DNA of 15,936 bases from Myxococcales bacterium. GTDB taxonomy: Bacteria; Myxococcota; Myxococcia; Myxococcales; Myxococcaceae. The notes under the pieces are model-generated. The model did not search any database, had not been told where the DNA came from, and saw only the letters and a list, made by a program, of their open reading frames with translations. Numbering within the stretch: position 1 is the first letter of the stretch; the number at the start of each line of letters is the position of its first letter. The position numbers and the translations under genes are program-made. Where the stretch lies: NCBI GenBank assembly GCA_003153055.1, contig PMBV01000223.1, positions 13,883 through 29,818 of the forward strand, written 5' to 3'. Below, one piece after another: positions 1-6,644 of the stretch.

Positions 1-31
1 GCGTTTCACACCAGTCACCTAGCCCGGCTGC

Positions 32-973
32 TCAAGGCGGAGGGCTCTTCCACCGCTCGTGCATCCAGACCCACTGCTCGGGGTGGGCGCGGATCTGCTC
101 CTCGATGCCCCGGGTCAGCTCGGCGGTGAGGGCCAGCACCGCCTCTTCCCCATCACCTGGAGGGAGCGGTACTTCGCGCATGGAGAGGCGGAAGCGCCCC
201 TCACCCACGCGAATGGCGAAGCCGAGTATCGGCACGGCCTTGGTGCGCAAGGCGAGGTCGGCGGCGGCCCGGGGCGTCTTCGCGGCGTGGCCGAAGAAGG
301 GCACCCACACCGACTGCACCCGGGTGTCTTGGTCGATGAGGAGCCCCAGAACGCCGTTGCCCCTCAAGGTGCGGAGCATGTCCTTGGCGGCCCCGCGGTG
401 ACCCCGCCAGATGACCCGCAGCTTGCCGTCGCTCCGGAAGCGCTCGATGAGCTGGGTGGTGCGCGGGTCTGACGCCTCGCGCCCGATGACGGCGCACGGG
501 TAGCCCGACAGCGCCACGTGCCGCGCCAAGATCTCCCAGTTGCCCACGTGGCCGGTCACGAAGACCACGCCCTTGCCCCGGGCGAGCGCCGAGTCCATGC
601 GGGCTCGGTCTTCTTCTGGCCACTCGATGAGCTCGTCTCGCCTCGCGTCGAGCTGGCGCACGCAGGCGAGCTCTCCAGCGGTGGTGCCCCAGTGAATGAA
701 GGCGCGGCGGGCGAGGTCTTCGCGCTCTCCTGGCGTGGCGAGGGGGAAGGCCATCTGGAGCGACGCCAGGGCCTTGGCCCGCTCCCGGCCAGCCACTCGA
801 AAGGCGAGCGCTCCCACTTTCGCGCCCAGCCGCGCCGCGAGCCTCAGAGGGAGCTGGGCCACCAGCGCCAGGAGCGCTCGCACCCCCAGGTAGCGGAGGG
901 AGCGGCGGGCGCGCTTGGGCCACGGGACCGGAGGGCTCGAGGCGGCAAGGGTGGTCGAAGGCTGAACCGGCAC
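32..973 (-). CDS. LpxL/HtrB-type lipid A (lysophospholipid) acyltransferase
   Basis: Probable inner-membrane acyltransferase that transfers a fatty acyl chain to a lipid A precursor or related lysolipid. Numbered from a GTG start at 973 (313 aa), the protein shows the family catalytic motif HX4(D/E) as GHVGNWE (141-147), a conserved LLIDQD block (211-216), and the typical C-terminal signature HPEQWVWMHERWK (297-309). A short hydrophobic N-terminal stretch follows the basic RARRSLRYLG segment. The frame stays open to an ATG at 1063, but that would overlap fmt on the other strand, and the extra 30 residues look like antisense translation of the fmt start. I therefore prefer GTG 973, although no clear Shine-Dalgarno sits before it. 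About 300 aa is usual for the family. The gene is divergent from fmt. The family is clear; the exact acyl acceptor cannot be told from sequence. Confidence 0.88.
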   Translation of the reverse strand: MPVQPSTTLAASSPPVPWPKRARRSLRYLGVRALLALVAQLPLRLAARLGAKVGALAFRVAGRERAKALASLQMAFPLATPGEREDLARRAFIHWGTTAGELACVRQLDARRDELIEWPEEDRARMDSALARGKGVVFVTGHVGNWEILARHVALSGYPCAVIGREASDPRTTQLIERFRSDGKLRVIWRGHRGAAKDMLRTLRGNGVLGLLIDQDTRVQSVWVPFFGHAAKTPRAAADLALRTKAVPILGFAIRVGEGRFRLSMREVPLPPGDGEEAVLALTAELTRGIEEQIRAHPEQWVWMHERWKSPPP

Positions 974-1037
974 GCTGGGGGGCTTTAGCAGACGGCGGCA
1001 GTGCGAGGCGCTGCTCCTCGGCCCCGAGGCCGTGTAG

Positions 1038-1970
1038 ATGGGGCTCATGCGCATCGTCTTCATGGGGACCCCCCAGTTCGCGGTGAAGTCCCTCGAGGCC
1101 TGCCTCGAGCTGGGCGAGGTCGTGGCGGTGGTGACTCAGCCCGACAAGCCCAAGGGGCGAGGTCAGGAAGTGACCGCATCTCCGGTGAAGACGCTGGCGC
1201 TGGCGCGTGGGCTGACGGTGCTGCAGCCGCTGAAAATGAAGGCGCCTCCGTTTGCCGAGGAGCTGCGCGCGCTCAGGGCCGAGGTGGCGGTGGTGACGGC
1301 CTACGGGAAGATCCTCCCTCAAGACGTGCTCGATGCCCCCGCCAAGGGGTGCGTCAACGTGCACGCGTCGCTGTTGCCCAGGTTTCGGGGCGCCGCGCCC
1401 ATACAGTGGGCCATCGCTCACGGTGACCGCCAGACTGGCGTGTGCCTCATGAAGATGGACGCCGGCATGGACACGGGCCCCGTCATCGACCGAGAGACCG
1501 TCGACATTCTCCCCACCGACACCTCCGCCTCGCTGCACGACACCTTGTCTGCGCTGGGAGGTGTCGTGCTCCGGCGCTCGCTCGAGGCCTACCTCGCCGA
1601 CGTCATCGTCCCCAAGGCCCAGAGCGCGGAGGGCGTGGTGATGGCTCCGATGATTCGCAAGGAAGACGGTCAGCTCGACTTTCGCCGGCCCGCGGTGGAG
1701 CTCGAGCGGAGGCTCCGCGCGTTCACGCCGTGGCCCGGGGGGTTCTTCACCTCGGAGTCGGGCGTGGTGAAGGTGCACCAGGTGAAGGTCGCCCAGGGCG
1801 TCGGGGCGCCGGGTGTCGTGCTGGCGGCCACCGCGGAGGGCATCGAGCTCGCTTGCGGTGAGGGCTCGCTCCTCGTCACGGCGCTGCAACCAGAAGGGAA
1901 ACGGGTGATGTCAGCCCGAGACTTTCTCTCCGGCCGGAGTGTCGCGGTCGGCGCTCGCTGGCCTCCATGA
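1038..1970 (+). CDS. fmt: Methionyl-tRNA formyltransferase
   Basis: Cytosolic enzyme that formylates initiator Met-tRNA using 10-formyl-tetrahydrofolate, for translation initiation. The protein is 310 aa, the normal length. The N-terminal Rossmann-like domain begins MRIVFMGTPQFA. The catalytic triad equivalents are N107 and H109 (in NVHASLLPRFRGAAPIQW) and D145 (in GMDTGPV), matching E. coli N108/H110/D146. The C-terminal tRNA-binding domain starts near residue 208 and includes RAFTPWPGGFF. ATG 1038 has GAGG at 1026-1029 with 8-nt spacing. ATG 1047 (MRIVF) matches the family start but has only GGGG very close by, so either start could be used. The last 15 or so codons contain a sequence repeated 1266 bp downstream (see repeats). 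The region after the gene looks accessory. Confidence 0.97.
   Translation: MGLMRIVFMGTPQFAVKSLEACLELGEVVAVVTQPDKPKGRGQEVTASPVKTLALARGLTVLQPLKMKAPPFAEELRALRAEVAVVTAYGKILPQDVLDAPAKGCVNVHASLLPRFRGAAPIQWAIAHGDRQTGVCLMKMDAGMDTGPVIDRETVDILPTDTSASLHDTLSALGGVVLRRSLEAYLADVIVPKAQSAEGVVMAPMIRKEDGQLDFRRPAVELERRLRAFTPWPGGFFTSESGVVKVHQVKVAQGVGAPGVVLAATAEGIELACGEGSLLVTALQPEGKRVMSARDFLSGRSVAVGARWPP
1924..1951. repeat. Direct repeat copy 1, inside the fmt 3' end (att-like)
   Basis: A 28-nt stretch identical to 3190-3217. It contains the perfect 12-nt palindrome CTCCGGCCGGAG (1928-1939). Similarity extends about 8 nt further upstream (CCGAG, then one substitution and one single-base indel). Here it encodes FLSGRSVAVG near the C-terminus of formyltransferase, so this copy is presumably the original. 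Confidence 0.85.
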
Positions 1971-1995
1971 GGCGTCCACCGGGCAAGAGCGTTTC

Positions 1996-2024
1996 TTGAC
2001 TGGGGTTTTGAGACAGGGTACCGA
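1996..2024 (+). promoter_or_regulatory. Weak sigma70-like promoter candidate for the secreted protein gene
   Basis: TTGACT (1996-2001) is one base from the -35 consensus. It is followed after 17 nt by TACCGA (2019-2024), a poor -10 match. The site lies in the gap after fmt, about 40 nt before the ATG at 2063, which has its own excellent Shine-Dalgarno GAGGGG (2052-2057, 5-nt spacing). Position and -35 support it; the -10 does not. Confidence 0.28.
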
Positions 2025-2062
2025 TTCAAACCACGCACTGTGCGTGCGAATGAGGGGACCAA

Positions 2063-2473
2063 ATGAGAACGAAGATCGTCCAAAAGGCGCTCGTGGGTGC
2101 GGCTTTGCTTCTGGCATTCAGCGCCTACGCCGGCTTCAAAATACACTATTCGGTGTCGGTCAATACGTCGTCACGAACCGCCTTTGGCTCCACCGGCGAT
2201 GCCCGCGCGTCGGCAAACTCGACGGAGAGCATCGGGTGCTACATCGCGCAGAATAGCGCTACGTCAGAGGTATTGTTCGGCGGGTGCAACGCCACCGATG
2301 TGAATGGAAACAGCGTGTACTGCTACTTCCCGAGCGCCGTCGTCAACAGCTATGCGAAGGTGCTGGCGGCCAACGGCTCCAATGCATACTACTTCTTCCA
2401 GTGGGACGCGTCGAGCGCTTGCACCTATGTCTATTCCACGACGGCGTCGGACTTCACTCCTCTGACCCCATGA
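2063..2473 (+). CDS. Small secreted hypothetical protein with four cysteines
   Basis: Not recognised as a named family. It encodes 136 aa with a clear Sec signal peptide: basic MRTKIVQK, hydrophobic ALVGAALLLAF, and a likely signal peptidase I site at AYA|GF (after residue 23). The mature part is about 113 aa, rich in Ser, Asn, Ala, Thr and Tyr, with cysteines at 59, 75, 87 and 120 that could form two disulfides in the periplasm or outside the cell. It looks like a small beta-rich extracellular protein, but no catalytic motif is visible. The start is secured by GAGGGG 5 nt before the ATG. It lies between the two direct repeats and is followed after 73 nt by another small gene in the same direction. 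Codons are less G/C-biased at third positions than in fmt, compatible with acquired DNA. Confidence 0.8.
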   Translation: MRTKIVQKALVGAALLLAFSAYAGFKIHYSVSVNTSSRTAFGSTGDARASANSTESIGCYIAQNSATSEVLFGGCNATDVNGNSVYCYFPSAVVNSYAKVLAANGSNAYYFFQWDASSACTYVYSTTASDFTPLTP

Positions 2474-2546
2474 TGGAATTGAAGACCGCGGGGGCGTGCG
2501 ATGTCTCGCTCGCCTGTCTCTGACTGTATGCGATGGTGAGGTGACG

Positions 2547-3077
2547 ATGCGATGTGGCCTGATTGCGCTGGGCGGCTTGATCCTGGGGAGCGCCGGGGGC
2601 GCGGCGGCCACTGCGGCGTTCTCGTCCGAGCCTTCGTGGGCTCTGCGGCTCGAGGAGCGGTTCGATGCGCAGGCAGTTTTGATTGAGCGCCAGCGGCTCG
2701 CGTCCGAGGCTCTCAGCGGCGCCGTGAATGAGCTCCGGTCGTCTGGGCGGGCGGGGAGCACGGCCCCGTCTTGCATGACCAGCGAGGAGCTCCGGGCTGT
2801 GTTGGCCGGAACACGCGACAAACCAGCTGGAGCAGAAGCGACTGGAGATCCGCGACGGCGAGAGCCGGTCGAGAAGACAGGAGAAGTCGCGCGTGAAGAG
2901 GCTGCGCGTCTTATTGACCGCGCCGTATCGACGGGTGTCTGGGATGAGGCACGTGTCAGTGAGTTTCACGGGCTGCTCGGCCAAATGACGCCGGCGCAGC
3001 GGGACCAGGCGATGTCCACGCTGGTCACGGCGCTGAACGAGCACAAACTGAAGCTTGCAGCTCACGCACCATTCTAG
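2547..3077 (+). CDS. Small membrane-anchored hypothetical protein
   Basis: Unrecognised 176-aa protein. Residues 3-24 (CGLIALGGLILGSAGGAAATAA) form one hydrophobic, Gly/Ala-rich segment that should act as an uncleaved anchor or signal peptide. The rest is charged and probably helical, with a low-complexity linker near 90-115 (rich in Pro, Arg, Glu, Gly) and a helical C-terminal part (about 116-170) containing GLLGQMTPAQRDQAMSTL. Most of the protein would face the periplasm. I chose ATG 2547 rather than the in-frame ATG at 2496 because GAGG (2538-2541) sits 5 nt before it and the hydrophobic segment starts directly after it. It may be co-transcribed with the secreted protein gene upstream. No enzyme motif is seen. 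Confidence 0.68.
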   Translation: MRCGLIALGGLILGSAGGAAATAAFSSEPSWALRLEERFDAQAVLIERQRLASEALSGAVNELRSSGRAGSTAPSCMTSEELRAVLAGTRDKPAGAEATGDPRRREPVEKTGEVAREEAARLIDRAVSTGVWDEARVSEFHGLLGQMTPAQRDQAMSTLVTALNEHKLKLAAHAPF

Positions 3078-3359
3078 GCGCGGCACAGTTGAAGACGCTG
3101 GCGCCGCTTCTCGGGCCTCGCGGACGCGACGCTGAGGGCGGGGGGAGACCGCTGATGGTCCGAACGGCGCCCGTGAGCTTCTCCGAGGCTTCTCTCCGGC
3201 CGGAGTGTCGCGGTCGGTATTGGCCGGCGGCGGGAGTCGTGATCTCGCGGTTCCCGAAGGACTCCTCGCGCTCGCCTCCTTCTCGCGCAGCCACTGGAGA
3301 GAGACGACACCGGCTCAATGTTCGTGGAATTGGGCCGGCGAGGCGGGCACACTGCACCG
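3078..3359. other. Gene-free gap with a copy of the fmt 3' end
   Basis: There are 282 nt between the small membrane protein gene and the ATPase gene. Open frames here lack family features or ribosome binding sites. The one recognisable element is the 28-nt repeat of the fmt 3' end at 3190-3217. No convincing promoter for the ATPase gene was found, though one must lie here or further upstream. Confidence 0.6.
3190..3217. repeat. Direct repeat copy 2 of the fmt 3' end (att-like)
   Basis: Identical over 28 nt to 1924-1951, with the same 12-nt palindrome at 3194-3205. The preceding CCGAGGCT matches fmt CCGAGACTT with one substitution and one deleted base. After 3217 the similarity to fmt stops. 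This copy is not in a gene. Distance between copies is 1266 bp. Confidence 0.85.
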
Positions 3360-4553
3360 ATGAGGATTGAGTCTCTCAAGCTCAAGAACTTTCGTGCCTT
3401 CAAGGACGTCCACCTGAAGGATCTGCCGTCTTTCGCGGTCTTCGTCGGAGCGAATGGAACCGGGAAGAGCACCCTGTTCTCCGTGCTGGCGTTTCTGCGC
3501 GACGCCATGACGACGAACGTGACGACCGCGCTTGGCAAGCTCGGCGGAAGTCGCGGGTTCCAGGAAGTTCGATCGCGCGGCTGCGTCGGACCAATCGAGA
3601 TCGAGCTGAAGATCCGTGCCGAGCTCGGAGAGCCTCCCGCAAAACTCGTGACGTACTCGTTGACCATCGACGAAGTCGACGGTCGGCCGGTCGTTGAGCG
3701 GGAGATCCTAAAATACCGCCGCGGGAGTGGCGGGCAGCCATGGCACTTCATCGACTTCAGCCGCGGAAAGGGCGAGGCCGTCACCAACGAACTGGACGTG
3801 CTCGAGGAGACTGAGCTTCAGCGCGAGAGCCAGGTCCTGAAGAGCTCCGATATCCTCGCGATAAAGGGGCTTGCTCAGTTTGAGCGATTCCCCGCCGCGG
3901 TCGCGCTCGGGACGCTCATCGAAAACTGGCACCTCTCCGATTTTCACATCAGTCGGGCAAGACCGGAGCAGGAGGTCGGCTATGCCGAGCACTTGTCGCG
4001 AGAGGGCGAGAACCTTGCGCTCGTCGTCGAGTACCTGCAGAAGAACCACGAGGCCACCCTCAAACTGATTCTCGACCATCTGTCGCGTCGCGTGCCGGGT
4101 ATCACGAGCGTGGACTCGAAGGTGACCGAAGAGGGGCGAGTGCTGCTCAAGTTCCTCGACGGCGCCTTCGAGGACCCGTTCCTGGCGCGATACGTTTCCG
4201 ACGGCACCATCAAGATGCTGGCCTATCTCGTTTTGCTTCACGACCCACGACCTCACCCGCTGCTGTGCGTCGAGGAGCCAGAGAACCAATTGTACCCTAC
4301 GCTCCTCTCGGAGCTCGCCGAGGAATTCCGGGCCTACTCCGTGCGAGGTGGGCAGGTCTTTGTGTCGACACATTCGCCTGATTTTCTGAATGCGGCGCAG
4401 ATCGACGAGGTCTTCTGGCTGGTCAAACGCGACGGGTACACCACTGCGCTTCGAGCACGCGACAACGCGCAGCTGTCGGCCTATGTCGAGGCCGGCGATC
4501 AACTTGGGTTTCTTTGGAAGCAGGGGCTGTTCCAGGGGGCCGACCCCCGATGA
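3360..4553 (+). CDS. ABC-type AAA_21 ATPase (RecF/OLD-like) of a two-gene conflict module
   Basis: A 397-aa ATPase of the SMC/RecF/OLD-like ABC group (AAA_21 type). It starts with the typical MRIESLKLKNFRAFKDV beta-strand segment. Walker A is GANGTGKST (30-38). An ABC signature-like SDGTIKML lies at 280-287. Walker B is LLCVEEPENQLYP (301-313) with tandem glutamates 305-306. The H-loop is STHSPDF (336-342). The central part (about 85-270) replaces a long coiled coil. ATG 3360 is preferred to the in-frame ATG 3318 because it gives the canonical N-terminus; neither has a strong Shine-Dalgarno. The stop overlaps the start of the DUF4276 gene as ATGA, so the products are probably made together and work as a pair. 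In such systems the ATPase is thought to sense foreign DNA or phage and control the partner nuclease; that role is inferred here. A/T-ending codons are more frequent than in flanking genes. Confidence 0.9.
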   Translation: MRIESLKLKNFRAFKDVHLKDLPSFAVFVGANGTGKSTLFSVLAFLRDAMTTNVTTALGKLGGSRGFQEVRSRGCVGPIEIELKIRAELGEPPAKLVTYSLTIDEVDGRPVVEREILKYRRGSGGQPWHFIDFSRGKGEAVTNELDVLEETELQRESQVLKSSDILAIKGLAQFERFPAAVALGTLIENWHLSDFHISRARPEQEVGYAEHLSREGENLALVVEYLQKNHEATLKLILDHLSRRVPGITSVDSKVTEEGRVLLKFLDGAFEDPFLARYVSDGTIKMLAYLVLLHDPRPHPLLCVEEPENQLYPTLLSELAEEFRAYSVRGGQVFVSTHSPDFLNAAQIDEVFWLVKRDGYTTALRARDNAQLSAYVEAGDQLGFLWKQGLFQGADPR

Positions 4554-5101
4554 ACAACCTCGTCTTTCTGCTCGAGGAGCCCTCTGCTCGCGATTTGCTC
4601 GAACAGGTCGTGCCGAAGCTCGTGTCGCCCGATACGAGTGTTCATTTCCTCGTGTTCGAGGGGAAACAGGACCTCGAGCGGAACGTCAAGCGGAAGACCC
4701 AGGGCTGGCTTCTGCCCAGGTCACGGTTCGTGATCTTGCGAGACCAAGACGCCGCGCAATGCACCGCGGTCAAAGAGCGCCTCGCTGATCACGTTCCACC
4801 CGACCGACGAGGTCTCACGCTCGTGCGAATCGCCTGCAGAGAACTCGAATCGTGGATCATCGGAGATTGGGGTGCATTGGCGAAGGCCTATGATCAGCAG
4901 AAACTCGTGGCCAATTCGGAGCGAGCCAGCTACCGCGATCCAGACCTGCTGGTTCGACCGGTCGAAGAAATCCGCAAGTTCATCCCTGAGTACCAGAAGC
5001 GTGACGGGGCTCGGCGAACGGGGGCGCTGCTCGACCCATCAACCAATCGTTCGAAAAGCTTCAAGGTCTTCTGCGCGGGGGTGAGTAGGCTGCAATGGTG
5101 A
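4550..5101 (+). CDS. DUF4276 protein, TOPRIM-like putative nuclease partner of the ATPase
   Basis: A 183-aa protein matching the DUF4276 pattern as I know it. The N-terminus has a beta-strand ending in acidic residues (LVFLLEEPSAR, E9/E10), then FEGKQDL (36-42). RFVILRDQD (59-67) carries a DxD pair (D65, D67), followed by RIACRELESWIIGD (93-106) and a C-terminal NRSKSFKVF (166-174). The Glu after strand 1 and the DxD after a later strand are the arrangement of metal-binding residues in TOPRIM nucleases such as OLD, so a nuclease role is inferred. It starts at ATG 4550 inside the ATPase stop codon (ATGA), implying translational coupling. An in-frame upstream ATG at 4514 lies within the ATPase gene and is unlikely. 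Length and C-terminal motif suggest it is complete. Such ATPase/DUF4276 pairs resemble, but are not, PARIS or Gabija. Confidence 0.85.
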   Translation: MNNLVFLLEEPSARDLLEQVVPKLVSPDTSVHFLVFEGKQDLERNVKRKTQGWLLPRSRFVILRDQDAAQCTAVKERLADHVPPDRRGLTLVRIACRELESWIIGDWGALAKAYDQQKLVANSERASYRDPDLLVRPVEEIRKFIPEYQKRDGARRTGALLDPSTNRSKSFKVFCAGVSRLQW

Positions 5102-5106
5102 GCGTG

Positions 5107-5121
5107 GCTCTCTTCCAGAGC
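5107..5121. terminator. Small hairpin between convergent genes
   Basis: GCTCT, a 5-nt loop, then AGAGC. It lies in the 37-nt gap between the DUF4276 gene (plus) and cpaF (minus), where a bidirectional terminator would be expected. The stem is only 5 bp and there is no T-tract. Confidence 0.2.
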
Positions 5122-5138
5122 TCGCGGCGCTCGGGTCG

Positions 5139-6617
5139 TCAGCGTTTTGGAGGTGGCCGGCTCCCCTGTCGGGGCGGCGTGGCTCGAGGGTCAGCGCCGT
5201 CGACCTCTTCAGTGCCACGAGGCTCTCGGCTCGGTGGGCGGCCGAGCAGCGGGTTCCTGGTCGGCGGGGGCGTGAGGTCCTCAGACGAGTCGCGGCTGAC
5301 GCCCGCTCGCGGAGGAGGTCTCGACACCGGCACCGCCCCCTTGGGCGTGCTCGACAGCCGCTGGGCCTTGGCTTCTTCCCTCAGCTTCTGCTCGAAAGAC
5401 CGCCACGCCGTCGTCGCCTCCTCAGGCTCAGGCAGCCCACGCTCCCGGTACTTCAGCGACGGCGCCCATCGCACGGTGACCTGCTCGCCCACCCCGTGGA
5501 GCAGTGGCGGCGGCGGCACCCCATACGTGCGCGGGTCGAAGAACGCCTCGGTGAGATCCTCGAACCCATAGGCCCGGGCCTTCGGCATGAACGTCGGGAG
5601 AATGCCCGTGGGCGCGTGGTAGCCCAAAATCTGCCCGTCTTCGTCCTTGGCCACAGGAATATACAGCCAGAGATCCTGCGTCCGGTACTCGCCCTTCTCG
5701 TTGAGCGGCAGGACCTCCGAGATGGCGATGGTCTTGCGGCTGCCGTCCTGCAACCGTTCGCAACACACGATGAAGTTGATGGCGCTGGCGACCTGGGCCC
5801 GCACCGCGACCAGAGGCATCTCCACCGCGCTCATGAGGCACAGCGACTCCAGGCGCCGCAGCGTGTCGGTGGGCGTGTTGGCGTGCACGGTGGACATCGA
5901 GCCGCCGTGGCCGGTATTCATCGCCTGCATCAAATCGAAGGCCTCGCCGCCTCGAACCTCGCCCACGATGATGCGATCAGGCCTCAGCCGCAGCGCTGAG
6001 TGCAACAAGTGCCCCATGTTCACCTCGCCCTTGCCCAGCTTGTCCGCCGGGCGCGACTCGAAGGACACCAAGTGCTGTTGCTGGAGCTGGAGCTCGGCCG
6101 AGTCCTCGATGGTGAGGATGCGCTCGTCCTTGGGAATGAGGCTCGACAAGACATTCAGCAGCGTCGTCTTGCCCGAGCCGGTACCGCCCGACACCACCAG
6201 GTTCTGCTTGATCGACACCGCCGCCTCGATGAGCCGGAGCATGGGCGTGGAGATGGACCCAAACCCCACCAGGCTCTCGGGCTTGAGCCGGTCCTTGAAA
6301 AACTTCCGAATCGAGATGGTGGTGCCCCGCCGGGCGATGGGTGCCAGCACCACGTGAATTCGGCTGCCGTCCGGGAGCCGAGCGTCGAGCCGCGGCCGCT
6401 CATCGCTCATCACGCGCCCGACGTACTGGGCCATGTTCCGGGCCGCGCCCATCAGGCCCTCTTCCGAGAACCGGGCGTCGGTCTTGATCAGCCGCCCGGT
6501 GCGCTCGATCCAGATGTCCTCCGGGCCGTTGATCATGATCTCCGATACGGACTCATCGTCCAGGTAGGGGAGGATGGGCCGCAAGAACGCCCTCAACGAC
6601 TCGTTGTACATATCCAT
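5139..6617 (-). CDS. cpaF: CpaF/TadA-type secretion ATPase with long Pro-rich tail
   Basis: Cytoplasmic hexameric ATPase of the type II/IV secretion superfamily, CpaF branch, which powers Tad/Flp pilus or related export machines. The N-terminal domain (1-125) has SVSEIMINGPEDIWIER and RLDARLPDGSRIHVVLAPIA. The ATPase core shows Walker A GGTGSGKTT (144-152), Asp box TIEDSAELQL (169-178), Walker B region RPDRIIVGEVRGGEAFDLM (212-230) and His box TGHGGSMSTVHAN (235-247). The catalytic residues all look intact. Beyond about residue 360 there is a roughly 130-residue extension rich in Pro, Arg, Ser and Glu, ending in basic RPPPKR and probably disordered. ATG 6617 is used; a second ATG two codons on (6611) is equally possible, with no clear Shine-Dalgarno for either. 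No other tad/cpa genes are in the window. It is divergent from the TPR gene across only 27 nt. Confidence 0.93.
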   Translation of the reverse strand: MDMYNESLRAFLRPILPYLDDESVSEIMINGPEDIWIERTGRLIKTDARFSEEGLMGAARNMAQYVGRVMSDERPRLDARLPDGSRIHVVLAPIARRGTTISIRKFFKDRLKPESLVGFGSISTPMLRLIEAAVSIKQNLVVSGGTGSGKTTLLNVLSSLIPKDERILTIEDSAELQLQQQHLVSFESRPADKLGKGEVNMGHLLHSALRLRPDRIIVGEVRGGEAFDLMQAMNTGHGGSMSTVHANTPTDTLRRLESLCLMSAVEMPLVAVRAQVASAINFIVCCERLQDGSRKTIAISEVLPLNEKGEYRTQDLWLYIPVAKDEDGQILGYHAPTGILPTFMPKARAYGFEDLTEAFFDPRTYGVPPPPLLHGVGEQVTVRWAPSLKYRERGLPEPEEATTAWRSFEQKLREEAKAQRLSSTPKGAVPVSRPPPRAGVSRDSSEDLTPPPTRNPLLGRPPSREPRGTEEVDGADPRATPPRQGSRPPPKR

Positions 6618-6644
6618 GGCGGCTTCGATGCTACCGTAGGTTCC

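Noticed and set aside
201..1889. Long minus-strand open frame of 562 codons opposite fmt and the acyltransferase
   Set aside because: Product is His/Arg/Pro-rich nonsense typical of antisense frames in GC-rich DNA; it conflicts with two well-recognised genes.
3190..3217. XerCD dif site, because the repeat is exactly 28 nt
   Set aside because: The sequence does not match the dif arm pattern; its palindrome is a central 12-nt GC-rich one.
3089..3370. 93-codon plus-strand frame in the gap before the ATPase
   Set aside because: No ribosome binding site, Arg/Pro-rich product, and it runs through the non-coding copy of the fmt repeat.
3360..5101. PARIS, Gabija or Septu system
   Set aside because: The second gene matches DUF4276, not DUF4435 (AriB), a UvrD-like helicase (GajB) or an HNH nuclease (PtuB), and the ATPase lacks a fused TOPRIM.
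6000..6644. Upstream extension of the TPR frame to 6000
   Set aside because: It runs antisense through the cpaF ATPase core; the real start has its own AGG at 6638 and the Lys-rich N-terminus.
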